Shown here: positions 1 to 8,353 of the stretch, in pieces
How positions within the stretch are numbered: position 1 is the stretch's first letter
How the letters are laid out: every line of letters begins with the position of its first letter
Assembly: GCA_034090805.1 (NCBI GenBank)
Contig: JAXDRV010000019.1
Coordinates: forward strand, 1-39,884
Direction of reading: 5' to 3'
DNA: 39,884 bases
Origin: Ornithomonoglobus_A sp034090805
GTDB taxonomy: Bacteria > Bacillota > Clostridia > UBA1381
Notes under the pieces: model-generated
What the model was told of the DNA's origin: nothing
The model's input: the letters and a program-made list of their open reading frames with translations, nothing else
The model's database searches: none
Position numbers and translations under genes: made by a program

Positions 1-140
1 TATTTTGAGAACAAAATATTTATTTGGGGGTGCAAGGATTTTTTCATATTTATGAAAAAATCCTTGCACCTGAACAATTATGAAACGCTTTTAAGCCGCT
101 ATGCGGCTGCGTTTCATAATTGTTCAGCAGTCATTATATA
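1..140. repeat. Terminal inverted repeat, left copy (three hairpins)
   Basis: This stretch is the exact reverse complement of 39744-39883 over 140 bases. It contains three dyads in a row. The first is a short one at 1-18 (TATTTTG/CAAAATA). The second is a perfect 20-bp stem with a 2-nt gap at 29-70. The third, at 71-126, has an outer 18-bp stem (71-88/109-126) and an inner GCCGC/GCGGC stem. The identity runs 14 bases past the third dyad and then stops abruptly. It runs off the window edge on the outer side, so the true length is unknown. No transposase is present. It may be a MITE-like or REP-like chromosomal repeat at which an assembly contig broke. Confidence 0.9.
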
Positions 141-189
141 ATCATGTTAAAAAAACTTTATTGCTGTTTTTTATTTGAAAACACCTATA

Positions 190-293
190 AAGTTTTCTTT
201 ACTATACAAGTATACCACAAGTTTTCTTTACTGTCAATATATTTATCTAAATTTCTTTACTTTTCTGAATTAATAAATAAAAATGGATATAAT
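190..293 (+). promoter_or_regulatory. Putative operator and promoter region of the XRE regulator
   Basis: The motif TTCTTTACT occurs three times with an exact 29-bp step (195-203, 224-232, 253-261). The first two copies share the longer AAGTTTTCTTTACT. A dyad TATAC-AA-GTATA lies at 203-214. A -10-like TATAAT is at 288-293, but its -35 is weak. The next gene encodes an HTH repressor-type protein, so these are plausible autoregulatory operators. That link is inference. Confidence 0.45.
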
Positions 294-318
294 TTTATTA
301 TAGAAAGGTTGTGAATTT

Positions 319-672
319 ATGAACACAGAAATAGGAAAGAGATTGGAATTACTTATGGAAAATATGGATATGAAACAGGTTGAGCTTGCGGATAAAATAG
401 GCATTTCCAAACAAAGTCTGTATCAGTATATGCACTGTAAGTGCGAGCCGCGCGCATCTGTTATCAAGGAAATGGCTAAGGCTCTTAATACATCCGCTGA
501 TTTCATTGTCGGATTGACAGAAAATCCTGTTTCCGTCCAATACGATAAAAGCCTTGAAGCCGCAGCAAAAAAAGAGAACCGCTTTATCTCAAAGTTTCGC
601 ACTCTCACGCTTGAAAATCAGGCTAAAATTGAGGAGAGAATGGATATATTGTATGAAATGCAAAAAGAATAA
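319..672 (+). CDS. XRE-family helix-turn-helix transcriptional regulator
   Basis: This 117-residue protein has an N-terminal Cro/C1-type HTH at about residues 5-65: KRLELLMENMDMKQVELADKIG then ISKQSLYQYM, ending in the usual ALNTSADFIVGLT. The C-terminal 50 residues are charged and probably helical, with no recognisable ligand or protease domain, so it is not a LexA/CI-type autocleaving repressor. The start follows GAAAGG with good spacing. It stands alone between the terminal repeat and the two-component operon, in AT-rich DNA, which suggests an accessory gene. The target is unknown. Repeats just upstream suggest autoregulation. Confidence 0.85.
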   Translation: MNTEIGKRLELLMENMDMKQVELADKIGISKQSLYQYMHCKCEPRASVIKEMAKALNTSADFIVGLTENPVSVQYDKSLEAAAKKENRFISKFRTLTLENQAKIEERMDILYEMQKE

Positions 673-761
673 ATTTTCATCCGGAGAATTACGGAAAGGT
701 TTTCGGGATGTTTTGCTTTGCGCATCTGCGTTATTTGATTGCAATAAAAAAATTTTACAAA

Positions 762-790
762 TTGACAAACCGGGCTTTGGGTGATATAAT
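762..790 (+). promoter_or_regulatory. Sigma-A promoter for the two-component operon
   Basis: TTGACA at 762-767, a 17-nt spacer and TATAAT at 785-790, ending 32 nt before the response regulator start. Both hexamers match consensus perfectly. Confidence 0.85.
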
Positions 791-822
791 TTAAGTACAG
801 TACGATAAGGGGGATTTGCGGA

Positions 823-1506
823 ATGAAAATACTTGTTGTTGATGACGAAAAGCTTCTTGTAAAGGGAACGAAATTCAATCTTGAAAAGGAGGGGTATCAG
901 GTCGTTACGGCGTTTGACGGCGAGGAGGCGGTACGCCTTGCTCACGACGATTCCATAGACCTTATTCTTCTTGATTTGATGCTGCCGAAAATGGACGGCT
1001 TTACCGTATGCCGCACAATCCGCAGCTTCTCCAATGTTCCGATAATAATGCTCACCGCAAAAAGCGAGGACATCGACAAAATCCTCGGTCTTGAATACGG
1101 TGCGGACGATTATATAACAAAGCCGTTCAATATCCGTGAGGTAACGGCGAGGATAAAGGCTATCCTGAGGCGTGTAAACCCCGCTCCCAAAGGCGACAGG
1201 GAAAAGCTGATAGTTTCGGGCGATATACGTCTTGACTACAACTTCAGACGTGTTACCGTAAACGGAAAAACGATTGAGCTTACAAGCAAGGAGTTTGACT
1301 TGCTTGAGCTGTTCCTGAAAAATCCCGGAAAGGTATACACACGTGAAAACCTCCTTGACATAGCGTGGGGAATAGAGTATCCCGGCGATGTGCGTACGGT
1401 TGATGTGCATATAAGGCGGCTTAGAGAGAAAATAGAGAAAAATCCCGCCGAGCCGGCATATATAAAAACAAAATGGGGGGTAGGTTACTATTACAAAAAG
1501 GAATAA
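823..1506 (+). CDS. OmpR/PhoB-family response regulator
   Basis: This 227-residue DNA-binding response regulator has an N-terminal receiver domain (about 1-115). It carries the acidic pair D7-D8, the predicted phospho-acceptor D51 in LLDLMLP, and the conserved lysine in YITKPF. A C-terminal winged helix (about 130-227) ends in DVHIRRLREKIE and WGVGYYYK, typical of the PhoB/OmpR class. The start follows an AAGGGGG-type ribosome site. It is the first gene of an operon with a histidine kinase one nucleotide downstream and a GerMN protein after that. The signal sensed is not evident. Phosphate, envelope and vancomycin-type responses are all possible for this family. Confidence 0.93.
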   Translation: MKILVVDDEKLLVKGTKFNLEKEGYQVVTAFDGEEAVRLAHDDSIDLILLDLMLPKMDGFTVCRTIRSFSNVPIIMLTAKSEDIDKILGLEYGADDYITKPFNIREVTARIKAILRRVNPAPKGDREKLIVSGDIRLDYNFRRVTVNGKTIELTSKEFDLLELFLKNPGKVYTRENLLDIAWGIEYPGDVRTVDVHIRRLREKIEKNPAEPAYIKTKWGVGYYYKKE

Positions 1507-1507
1507 C

Positions 1508-2971
1508 GTGCCGAAGCGATTGAGAGGTCTTTCGGCAAGAGCAAGGGGTATCTTCGGCTCTATGCGTTTTACCGTTATAATAACATACCTTGCCGTTATC
1601 ATAGTCACGCTTGTGCTGATGTGCATTTACGTGATAGGACTTCTTACGGATAATCTGTACAATAACGAAAAAGTGGATATGTTCGCAAAGGCGAATATAA
1701 TCGCAATGACGATCTCCGATCAGTGGGCGGAGGACGCAAAGCTTTCCGAGCTGCGGTTCGGCGACGTGGTGGAGCGCAGTCTTGCCGGAACAAGCATAAG
1801 AGGCGTTGTCACAAATACGGCGTACACCGTGCTTTACGATACCAACAAGGAATCGGTCATGGTGGGCAAGGCGTTTATGAGGGACGTTATCAAAAAGGGC
1901 ATTGACGGAGAGCAGGCGGAGGCAATCCGCAGCGAAAACGGAATGAAGCTGCTTACCGTTGCCGTACCGGTTGAAAAAAACGGCGCAGTGATAGGCGGGG
2001 TATACCTTGCCAAGACGGTAAACGGCATAGATGATACGATACGTGTAATCAGCACAAGTCTGACGATGTTTTCGGCAATGATCGTAATACTGATAGGTCT
2101 GCTGTCGTTCGGACTGAGCTTAATAATCACACGTCCGCTTGCGGAATTTACGTATGCGGCACGTGAAATATCAAAGGGTAATTTCAATTACCGCCTTAAG
2201 GTAAAGGGCACGAACGAAATGGCACAGATGGCGGCAACGCTCAATTATATGTGTGATGAGCTGAGCCTGCTAGAGGAAAAGCGCCGGAAATTTGTTTCGG
2301 ACGCATCTCACGAGCTGAAAACTCCGATGGCGGGCGTAAAGCTTATATGCGACAGCCTTGTGCAGACGCCGGACGCCGACCCGGAAACGATACGTGAGTT
2401 TTTGGGGGACGTATCTGAGGAGGTTGACAGGCTTACGAGGATAGTAGACCGTTTGCTTGTGCTTACGAAGCTTGACGGCGGAAATGTGGCGCTCAAGCTC
2501 GGCGAAGCGGACATAAAGGCGCTTTTGGACAATGTGACCCGAAAGCTGAGAAGCGTAGCCGCAGCAAAGGGGATAAGGCTTGAGAGGCTGTATTCCGATG
2601 CGGAAATAGGCCCTGTGGTGATGGACTACGATAAAATTTACGAGGCGGTGTATAATATCACGGAGAACGCCGTAAAATATACACCCGACGGCGGGCGTGT
2701 AAGCGTTGATTTGCAGGAGCGTGACGGCTATGCCGTGATAAGAGTCGAGGACACGGGAGCGGGCATTCCGGAGGAGGAGCGAGAGCGAGTTTTCGAGAGA
2801 TTTTACCGCCTTGACGACTCACGCTCAAGAGAAACCGGAGGCACGGGACTGGGTCTTGCGATTTCTAAAGAGGCGGTTGCCATGCACGGCGGCCGCATAG
2901 AAATATCCGACGGTGCAGACGGCGGCAGTGTATTTATAATAATCTTGCCGATGTACCGCGGAAAGGAATGA
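1508..2971 (+). CDS. Membrane sensor histidine kinase
   Basis: This 487-residue protein is the partner of the upstream regulator and uses a GTG start with AAAGGA about 6 nt before it. Order of parts: TM1 about 19-46; an extracellular sensor of about 140 residues resembling a single Cache/PAS-like fold; TM2 about 187-208; HAMP about 208-260; HisKA with the phospho-histidine at H268 in SDASHELKTPM; and a HATPase domain with the N box NITENAVKYTPDGG, DTGAGIP and GGTGLGLAI. It autophosphorylates and passes phosphate to the response regulator at the membrane. The one-base gap between the two genes suggests translational coupling. An ATG at 1562 is an alternative but less likely start. Confidence 0.93.
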   Translation: MPKRLRGLSARARGIFGSMRFTVIITYLAVIIVTLVLMCIYVIGLLTDNLYNNEKVDMFAKANIIAMTISDQWAEDAKLSELRFGDVVERSLAGTSIRGVVTNTAYTVLYDTNKESVMVGKAFMRDVIKKGIDGEQAEAIRSENGMKLLTVAVPVEKNGAVIGGVYLAKTVNGIDDTIRVISTSLTMFSAMIVILIGLLSFGLSLIITRPLAEFTYAAREISKGNFNYRLKVKGTNEMAQMAATLNYMCDELSLLEEKRRKFVSDASHELKTPMAGVKLICDSLVQTPDADPETIREFLGDVSEEVDRLTRIVDRLLVLTKLDGGNVALKLGEADIKALLDNVTRKLRSVAAAKGIRLERLYSDAEIGPVVMDYDKIYEAVYNITENAVKYTPDGGRVSVDLQERDGYAVIRVEDTGAGIPEEERERVFERFYRLDDSRSRETGGTGLGLAISKEAVAMHGGRIEISDGADGGSVFIIILPMYRGKE

Positions 2972-2978
2972 TTAAGCG

Positions 2979-3914
2979 ATGAAGAAAAAGCTTACGGCGG
3001 CGGGTGCCGCAGCCGCTGCGGTGATTTTGGTGTTTGCGGTGTTTATGCTTGTGAGTCGGGGGCAGAGCATGATCAAGAGCGAATGTGAGCTGTATTTTCT
3101 GAATGAAAGCGGTTCTACGCTTGTCGCCGAAAAGCGTATGATACATTATCATAACGAATACGACCTCCGCACGGCGGTCATAGACGAGCTTATATCCGGA
3201 CCCAAGGAGGTAAGGAACAAGCCTGTGATTAACAGGCGGACAAAGCTGCTGTCTGTGGAGCAGGCGGAGGAGGGCAGTGTTGTGGCGGATTTCAGTTCGG
3301 GATTTATGAGCGGAGATACGGCTAAGGACGTTTTGAGTGCATATGCCGTTGCAAAAACGCTGTGCGGACTTGAGGGTGTGGAGCGTGTTAAGGTCACGGT
3401 TGAAAAGAACGATATTCCCACAGCCGAGGGCAAGCCGATAGGCTTTCTTTCAAACGAGGACATCAACCTCTCGACCGACACAAACACAAGCGAGACGCGC
3501 GAGGTTGTGCTTTATTTTGCCGATAAGGAGAAAAAGCACCTTATACCGGAAACACGCACGATAAAGGTGACGGATCAGCAGCCGCTTGCGCAGTACATAA
3601 TAAACGAGCTTATAAAGGGAGCGGAGCTGCCGGAGCATTACGATACTCTCGACCCGGAAACGATTTTGATAGGGGTGAACATAACGGATAACATCTGTTT
3701 TGTTAATATGAGCTCGAATTTTATAAGCAAAAACGGCGGCTCAAAGGAAAAGGAGCTTACGGCGGTTTATTCGATAGTCAATTCGCTGACGGAGCTTAAC
3801 ACCATAGGCAGGGTGCAGTTTTTGGTGGACGGCAAGCGTGCCGATAAGTTCGGAAACATTAGCTTCGGCGCTCCGTTTGAGCGGGATACGACGCTTATCG
3901 GAGAAGAAGGTTAA
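2979..3914 (+). CDS. GerMN-domain protein (duplicated GerM-like domain)
   Basis: This 311-residue exported or membrane-anchored protein has an N-terminal hydrophobic segment (about 5-26) without a clear lipobox cysteine. Two copies of the GerMN fold follow, at about 35-145 (ELYFLNESGSTLVAEKR ... VVADFSSGF) and 170-295 (VLYFADKEKKHLIPETR ... CFVNMSSNFI). GerMN domains occur in Bacillus GerM, which is needed for sporulation and germination, and in many clostridial cell-envelope lipoproteins. It begins 8 nt after the kinase stop and is clearly in the same operon, so the two-component system may monitor or control envelope remodelling. That role is inference. Confidence 0.82.
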   Translation: MKKKLTAAGAAAAAVILVFAVFMLVSRGQSMIKSECELYFLNESGSTLVAEKRMIHYHNEYDLRTAVIDELISGPKEVRNKPVINRRTKLLSVEQAEEGSVVADFSSGFMSGDTAKDVLSAYAVAKTLCGLEGVERVKVTVEKNDIPTAEGKPIGFLSNEDINLSTDTNTSETREVVLYFADKEKKHLIPETRTIKVTDQQPLAQYIINELIKGAELPEHYDTLDPETILIGVNITDNICFVNMSSNFISKNGGSKEKELTAVYSIVNSLTELNTIGRVQFLVDGKRADKFGNISFGAPFERDTTLIGEEG

Positions 3915-3922
3915 AAAAACTA

Positions 3923-3977
3923 TTGACAAATCGCCCGGCAGCGGTTATAATATATATAAATACAAAACAAATGTTCG
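3923..3977 (+). promoter_or_regulatory. recA promoter with LexA/DinR box
   Basis: TTGACA at 3923-3928, a 17-nt spacer and TATAAT at 3946-3951. Downstream, at 3964-3977, AAAACAAATGTTCG matches 11 of 14 positions of the Gram-positive SOS box CGAACATATGTTCG. Its position just after the -10 suits repression by LexA. Confidence 0.75.
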
Positions 3978-4003
3978 TAAAATAAAAGAAAGGTATTAAC
4001 GAT

Positions 4004-5110
4004 ATGGCAAAAACAGAAAAGGCTGCAAAGCCAAAGGTTGAACGTAAGGAAGAAGCAGAGGAAAAAAAGAAGGCACTGGAGTCGGTGTTTGCTTTTATTG
4101 AAAAAGAATACGGCGAAGGCAGCATAATGAAGCTTGGAGATACTCAGGTGTCGAGTGTCGATTCGATACCGACGGGTTCTCTTACGCTTGATATGGCTCT
4201 CGGAGTCGGAGGACTGCCGAGAGGACGAGTTATAGAGATATACGGACCGGAAAGCTCGGGTAAGACGACGGTTGCGCTGCACGTTGTTGCAGAGGCGCAG
4301 AAGATGGGCGGCGAGGCTGCGTTTATCGATGCGGAGCACGCTCTTGATCCGGTTTATGCGCAGAAGATAGGCGTGGATATAGACAATCTTATCGTGGCTC
4401 AGCCGGACACGGGTGAGCAGGCTCTCGATATAGCGGAGGCACTTGTGCGGAGCGGTGCGCTTGATGTAATTGTAATTGACTCTGTTGCGGCGCTTGTGCC
4501 GAAAGCGGAGATAGAGGGCGAAATGGGCGATGCTCACGTAGGTCTGCTTGCAAGGCTTATGTCGCAGGCATTGAGAAAGCTGACGGCAATTATCGCACGC
4601 TCAAGGACGGTTGTCATTTTCATAAACCAGCTTCGTGAGAAGGTGGGTGTGGTTTACGGTAATCCCGAAACAACGCCGGGCGGACGTGCGCTCAAGTTCT
4701 TTGCGTCGGTGCGTCTTGACGTAAGAAAACAGGAGGCTATCAAAAACGGTACGGAGATCGTCGGAAATCATACGAAGGTCAAGGTGGTAAAAAATAAGGT
4801 TGCGCCCCCGTTTAAGGAGGCGGAATTTGATATACTGTACGGCAGAGGAATATCCAAGGAGGGCAATATCCTTGATGTTGCCGTTGAGCATGGCATAATC
4901 AAAAAATCCGGTGCGTGGTTCAGCTATAACGGCAGCAAGATAGGTCAGGGACGTGACAATGTGCGCAAATATATGATCGAAAATGAGGAATTCACAAAGG
5001 ACATAGAAAGACAGGTAAGGGAGATACTTACAGCGGAGGAAAAGCCCGCCATAGTCGAAAAGCAGCCGCAGTCCGAGACTGATTCGGAGGAGGAAAAGAC
5101 GGAAGAATAA
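4004..5110 (+). CDS. recA: Recombinase RecA
   Basis: RecA is a DNA-dependent ATPase that forms filaments on single-stranded DNA. It drives strand exchange and triggers LexA self-cleavage. The 368 residues include Walker A GPESSGKTT at 81-89, Walker B VIVIDSVAAL, the loop L1/L2 regions (EIEGEMGDAHVG, INQLREKVGVVYGNPETTPGG) and an acidic C-terminal tail. The N-terminus has an unusual run of about 20 lysine and glutamate residues before the conserved ALESVFAFIEKEYG. The start follows GAAAGG. It is apparently monocistronic, with its own SOS-type promoter, and no recX lies next to it. Confidence 0.98.
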   Translation: MAKTEKAAKPKVERKEEAEEKKKALESVFAFIEKEYGEGSIMKLGDTQVSSVDSIPTGSLTLDMALGVGGLPRGRVIEIYGPESSGKTTVALHVVAEAQKMGGEAAFIDAEHALDPVYAQKIGVDIDNLIVAQPDTGEQALDIAEALVRSGALDVIVIDSVAALVPKAEIEGEMGDAHVGLLARLMSQALRKLTAIIARSRTVVIFINQLREKVGVVYGNPETTPGGRALKFFASVRLDVRKQEAIKNGTEIVGNHTKVKVVKNKVAPPFKEAEFDILYGRGISKEGNILDVAVEHGIIKKSGAWFSYNGSKIGQGRDNVRKYMIENEEFTKDIERQVREILTAEEKPAIVEKQPQSETDSEEEKTEE

Positions 5111-5207
5111 GCCCCGAAAAGCTTTGTTAAAAAAAACGAAAATATTAATGAAATGTTAAAAATATAGGTTAAAGTTGACTAAAAATTAACGTTTTATTCA
5201 AAATATA

Positions 5208-5236
5208 TTGACGTTTTGCGATTTTTTTGGTATTCT
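5208..5236 (+). promoter_or_regulatory. Promoter of the HPr-family gene
   Basis: TTGACG at 5208-5213, a 17-nt spacer and TATTCT at 5231-5236. The surrounding 5111-5322 is very AT-rich, with no clear recA terminator and no other gene. Confidence 0.6.
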
Positions 5237-5322
5237 TATATACGTAATTAACTTTAAAGCGTAAGTATATACAATATGCGGAAAATGTGTGATGTTTTAA
5301 TAAATGCAAGGGGGCACTATTC

Positions 5323-5586
5323 ATGGTTTCAAATAATGTAACGGTACAAAATTCGGTGGGGCTTCATGCGAGACCCGCTACCTTCTTTATTCAGCGTGCT
5401 AATGAATTTAAGTCAAGTATTTGGGTCGAGAAGGACGACAGAAGAGTAAACGCAAAGAGCTTGCTCGGAGTTCTGTCATTGGGAATAGTTAAGGGTGCCG
5501 AAATTTCAATCATCGCCGACGGCAGTGACGAGGAAGAGGCAGTTAAGACGCTTGTTGAGCTGATAAAGTCCAATTTCTCGGAATAA
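5323..5586 (+). CDS. HPr-family phosphocarrier protein
   Basis: This 87-residue protein has the complete HPr fold. The phosphorylated active-site histidine is H15 in VGLHARPAT, and the regulatory serine is S46 in NAKSLLGVLSLG. With both present it could act as a PTS phosphocarrier (EI to EIIA) and as the HPr-kinase/CcpA co-repressor form, unlike Crh, which lacks H15. No ptsI or hprK is in the window, so whether this is the main HPr or a paralogue cannot be told. AGGGGG precedes the start. A strong hairpin terminator follows, so it is a single-gene transcript. Confidence 0.9.
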   Translation: MVSNNVTVQNSVGLHARPATFFIQRANEFKSSIWVEKDDRRVNAKSLLGVLSLGIVKGAEISIIADGSDEEEAVKTLVELIKSNFSE

Positions 5587-5606
5587 TAAAATAATTACGG
5601 TTTATT

Positions 5607-5647
5607 ATAACTCTACAGGCAAAGGTTCTGTAGAGTTATTTTGTTTT
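5607..5647 (+). terminator. Rho-independent terminator after the HPr gene
   Basis: A perfect 12-bp stem (5607-5618 with 5628-5639, ATAACTCTACAG) encloses a 9-nt loop and is followed by a T-rich tract. Confidence 0.85.
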
Positions 5648-5670
5648 CATAAAAGTGAGGAGGCGCGCCG

Positions 5671-7527
5671 ATGAAATTCGATATTGAACAGGAGCTGAAA
5701 AATCTCCCGTCAAATCCGGGAGTTTATATCATGCACGACAAGGACGGCAAGGTGATTTACGTCGGAAAAGCAAAGGTGCTGAAAAATCGTGTGCGCCAGT
5801 ATTTTCAGAAAAATTCAAACCACACGCCGAAGGTCATTGCGATGGTGGGGCATATCGAATATTTTGAGTATATCGTGACGGATTCGGAGCGTGAGGCGCT
5901 TGCTCTTGAATGCAATCTCATAAAAAAATACCGTCCCAAATACAATATTTTGCTCAAGGACGACAAGCATTATCCGTATATCAAGGTGACAATGAACGAG
6001 GAATATCCGAAAATCATGCAAACGAGGCGGCTTTTGAAGGACGGAGCGAAGTATTACGGCCCGTACATGGGCAAGGGAACGATAAGGAACACACTCGATA
6101 TAGTGCAGAAGCTGTTCAAGCCGCCGACCTGCACACGCAGATTCCCGGAGGATATAGGCAAGGGCAGACCATGCCTGAATCAGCACATTAACAAATGCTT
6201 TGCGCCGTGTACGGGGAATGTCGCAAAAGAGGAGTACAGGCGTGTTTTTGAGGAAATATGCAAGTTTCTGGAGGGCAACCACAGGGAGCTGACGGCGGAG
6301 CTTACGGAGGAGATGAAGAAAGCGTCTGCGGAGCTGAAATTCGAGAAGGCGGCGATTTTGAGGGACAAAATCCGTTCCATTGCGGAGCTTGAGGAAAAGC
6401 AGAAGATAATCAACACCGACAAGCAGACCGACAAGGACGTGGCGGCGTTTGCGCGTGAGGGAGATATGGCGTTCTGCGAGATGTTCTTTGTACGAGGCGG
6501 AAAGGTCATAGGCAGGGAAAATTATAAGCTTGACAACGTTTCGCAGTCGTCCGACAGCGAGATAATGACTGATTTTGTAAAGCAGTTTTACCGTGACAGC
6601 TCGTACATTCCGGAGGAAATACTGACAGAGCATGAGATTGAGGACGCAGAGCTGATAACGGAATGGCTGCGTGAAAAACGAGGGAAAAAGGTGGTTATCT
6701 CCACACCGAAAATAGGAGATAAGCTTAAGCTTGTGCGCATGGTAAGAATGAATGCGGACGTGGCACTGGGGAATTACAAAATAAAGCAGCTCAAGGAAAA
6801 GGAAAAAAATTCGCTGCTTGAGGATATGCAGACAAGGCTTGGACTTGAAAAGCTGCCGTACAGAATAGAGGCATACGATATTTCAAATACGCAGGGCGAG
6901 GACAATGTCGGAGCGATGGCGGTTTTTGAAAACGGCAGACCGGCAAAGAGGAAGTACAGGATATTTAAGATAAAATCCTTTGAGGGAGCGGACGATTATG
7001 CAGCGATGCGTGAGGTGATATACCGCCGTTTCCGTCATGCGCTTGAGGAGGAGCGTGACATAAGCGAGGGTAAGATGAACCGTGCTGCGGCGAAGTTTCT
7101 GCCGCTGCCGGATTTGATTCTGCTTGACGGCGGAAAAGGGCATCTCGGAGTGATAACGGAGCTTATGGAAATGATGGACAGCGATATTCCCGTATTCGGA
7201 ATGGTAAAGAACGACAAGCACCGCACAAGGGGACTTATAGGAATAGACGGGGAAACGGAGCTAAGCCCGGTAAGCTCGGTCTTTAAGCTTATTACGCACA
7301 TTCAGGACGAGGTGCATGACGCTGCGATAACGTATCACCGCAAGCTGAGGGGTCAAATAGGCTCGGAGCTTGATAAAATTCCGGGAATCGGTGAAAAAAG
7401 ACGAAAAGCCCTATTGACTAAATTCGGAAGTATTGATAAAATAAAAGAAGCGGGACTTGCGGAGCTTGAGAGCGTCGTGGGAAAGACCGCAGCACAAAAT
7501 ATATGGAGATATTTCAAAGATGTTTAA
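5671..7527 (+). CDS. uvrC: Excinuclease ABC subunit C (UvrC)
   Basis: UvrC makes the dual incisions of nucleotide excision repair after recruitment by UvrB. The 618 residues contain an N-terminal GIY-YIG nuclease (about 14-95, with PGVYIM and IYVGKA), a UVR motif (about 200-237) that binds UvrB, and a central RNase H-like nuclease domain for 5' incision with DISNTQGEDNVG and LILLDGGKGH. A C-terminal helix-hairpin-helix pair (IPGIGEKRRKALLTKFGS) completes it. GAGGAGG lies just before the start. The last 8 bases overlap the next gene, pgeF. No SOS box is evident in the short gap upstream. Transcription probably begins between the HPr terminator and the start, or reads through. Confidence 0.97.
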   Translation: MKFDIEQELKNLPSNPGVYIMHDKDGKVIYVGKAKVLKNRVRQYFQKNSNHTPKVIAMVGHIEYFEYIVTDSEREALALECNLIKKYRPKYNILLKDDKHYPYIKVTMNEEYPKIMQTRRLLKDGAKYYGPYMGKGTIRNTLDIVQKLFKPPTCTRRFPEDIGKGRPCLNQHINKCFAPCTGNVAKEEYRRVFEEICKFLEGNHRELTAELTEEMKKASAELKFEKAAILRDKIRSIAELEEKQKIINTDKQTDKDVAAFAREGDMAFCEMFFVRGGKVIGRENYKLDNVSQSSDSEIMTDFVKQFYRDSSYIPEEILTEHEIEDAELITEWLREKRGKKVVISTPKIGDKLKLVRMVRMNADVALGNYKIKQLKEKEKNSLLEDMQTRLGLEKLPYRIEAYDISNTQGEDNVGAMAVFENGRPAKRKYRIFKIKSFEGADDYAAMREVIYRRFRHALEEERDISEGKMNRAAAKFLPLPDLILLDGGKGHLGVITELMEMMDSDIPVFGMVKNDKHRTRGLIGIDGETELSPVSSVFKLITHIQDEVHDAAITYHRKLRGQIGSELDKIPGIGEKRRKALLTKFGSIDKIKEAGLAELESVVGKTAAQNIWRYFKDV

Positions 7528-8314
7528 GCTCAACAAAAAAGGTGATTTTGAATATTACACTATCCCGTCCTTTGAGGAAACGGGACTTGTAAGGCATGGT
7601 TTTACGACAAGGCGCGGCGGCGTCAGCGGAGGCTGTTATGAAAGCATGAACCTGCGCTTTAACTGTGACGACAGCCGTGAAAACGTGCTTGAGAATTTCA
7701 GACGTGCCGCAGAGGGACTGGGTATGAGCTATGAGCGGCTTGTGCTGTCAAAGCAGGTGCATGAGGATAGGATAATAACGATAAACGAAAGTCACTGCGG
7801 CAACGGAGTGGTGAGAGAGAATGAGTTTTCGTCGGCGGACGCACTGATAACGGACAGAAAAAATATTCCGCTCGTTACGCTTTTTGCCGATTGTGTGCCG
7901 TTGTTTTTTCTCGATAAGCGGCAGGGGGTAATTGCGCTTGCGCACTCCAGTTGGAGAGGGACGGTGAAGCGCATAGGGCAGAAAACAGTGCGTAAAATGA
8001 AAGACGATTACGGCTCGTGTGCCGAGGATATTATTGCCGCGATAGGACCGTCGATTCAAAGTTGCTGCTTTGAGGTGGGTGACGATGTTGCGGAGATATT
8101 TATTGATGAATTCGGAGAGGAAACGGCAAAACGTCACGGCGAAAGGTATCATGTTGATATGCAGAGAGCGATATGTATTCAGCTTGCGGAGGAGGGTGTC
8201 ACCGCCGTTGACAACAGCGGCATATGCACCTGCTGCAACAGTGATTTCCTGTTTTCGCACAGGAAAACGAACGGCAGAAGAGGGAATATGGGCGCATTCA
8301 TGATGCTTGTATAG
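7520..8314 (+). CDS. pgeF: Peptidoglycan editing factor PgeF / YfiH-type laccase-fold protein
   Basis: This 264-residue DUF152/YfiH protein belongs to a family reported to remove misincorporated serine from peptidoglycan precursors (E. coli PgeF) and to act on purine nucleosides. Metal-binding and signature motifs are visible: VRHGFTTRRGGVS, the cysteine in FADCVPLFF, the histidine in ALAHSSWRGT, GPSIQSCCFEVG, and the C-terminal CTCCNSDFLFSHR. I place the start at 7520, overlapping uvrC by 8 bases with GGAG 11 nt upstream, rather than an earlier in-frame codon at 7457 buried in uvrC. The overlap implies translational coupling with uvrC. Confidence 0.92.
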   Translation: MFKLNKKGDFEYYTIPSFEETGLVRHGFTTRRGGVSGGCYESMNLRFNCDDSRENVLENFRRAAEGLGMSYERLVLSKQVHEDRIITINESHCGNGVVRENEFSSADALITDRKNIPLVTLFADCVPLFFLDKRQGVIALAHSSWRGTVKRIGQKTVRKMKDDYGSCAEDIIAAIGPSIQSCCFEVGDDVAEIFIDEFGEETAKRHGERYHVDMQRAICIQLAEEGVTAVDNSGICTCCNSDFLFSHRKTNGRRGNMGAFMMLV

Positions 8315-8353
8315 GCGGCGCATGATTTAGCTTTTGAAAGGGGTCACATTGAT

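Noticed and set aside
120..314. Short forward ORF between the left repeat and the XRE gene
   Set aside because: It begins inside the repeat, is very rich in Phe, Tyr and Leu from AT-rich DNA, and overlaps the likely operator and promoter.
589..1626. Long reverse ORF opposite the response regulator (345 codons)
   Set aside because: Shadow of a real gene. The forward frame has full receiver and winged-helix motifs and consensus signals, while the reverse has no recognisable domain.
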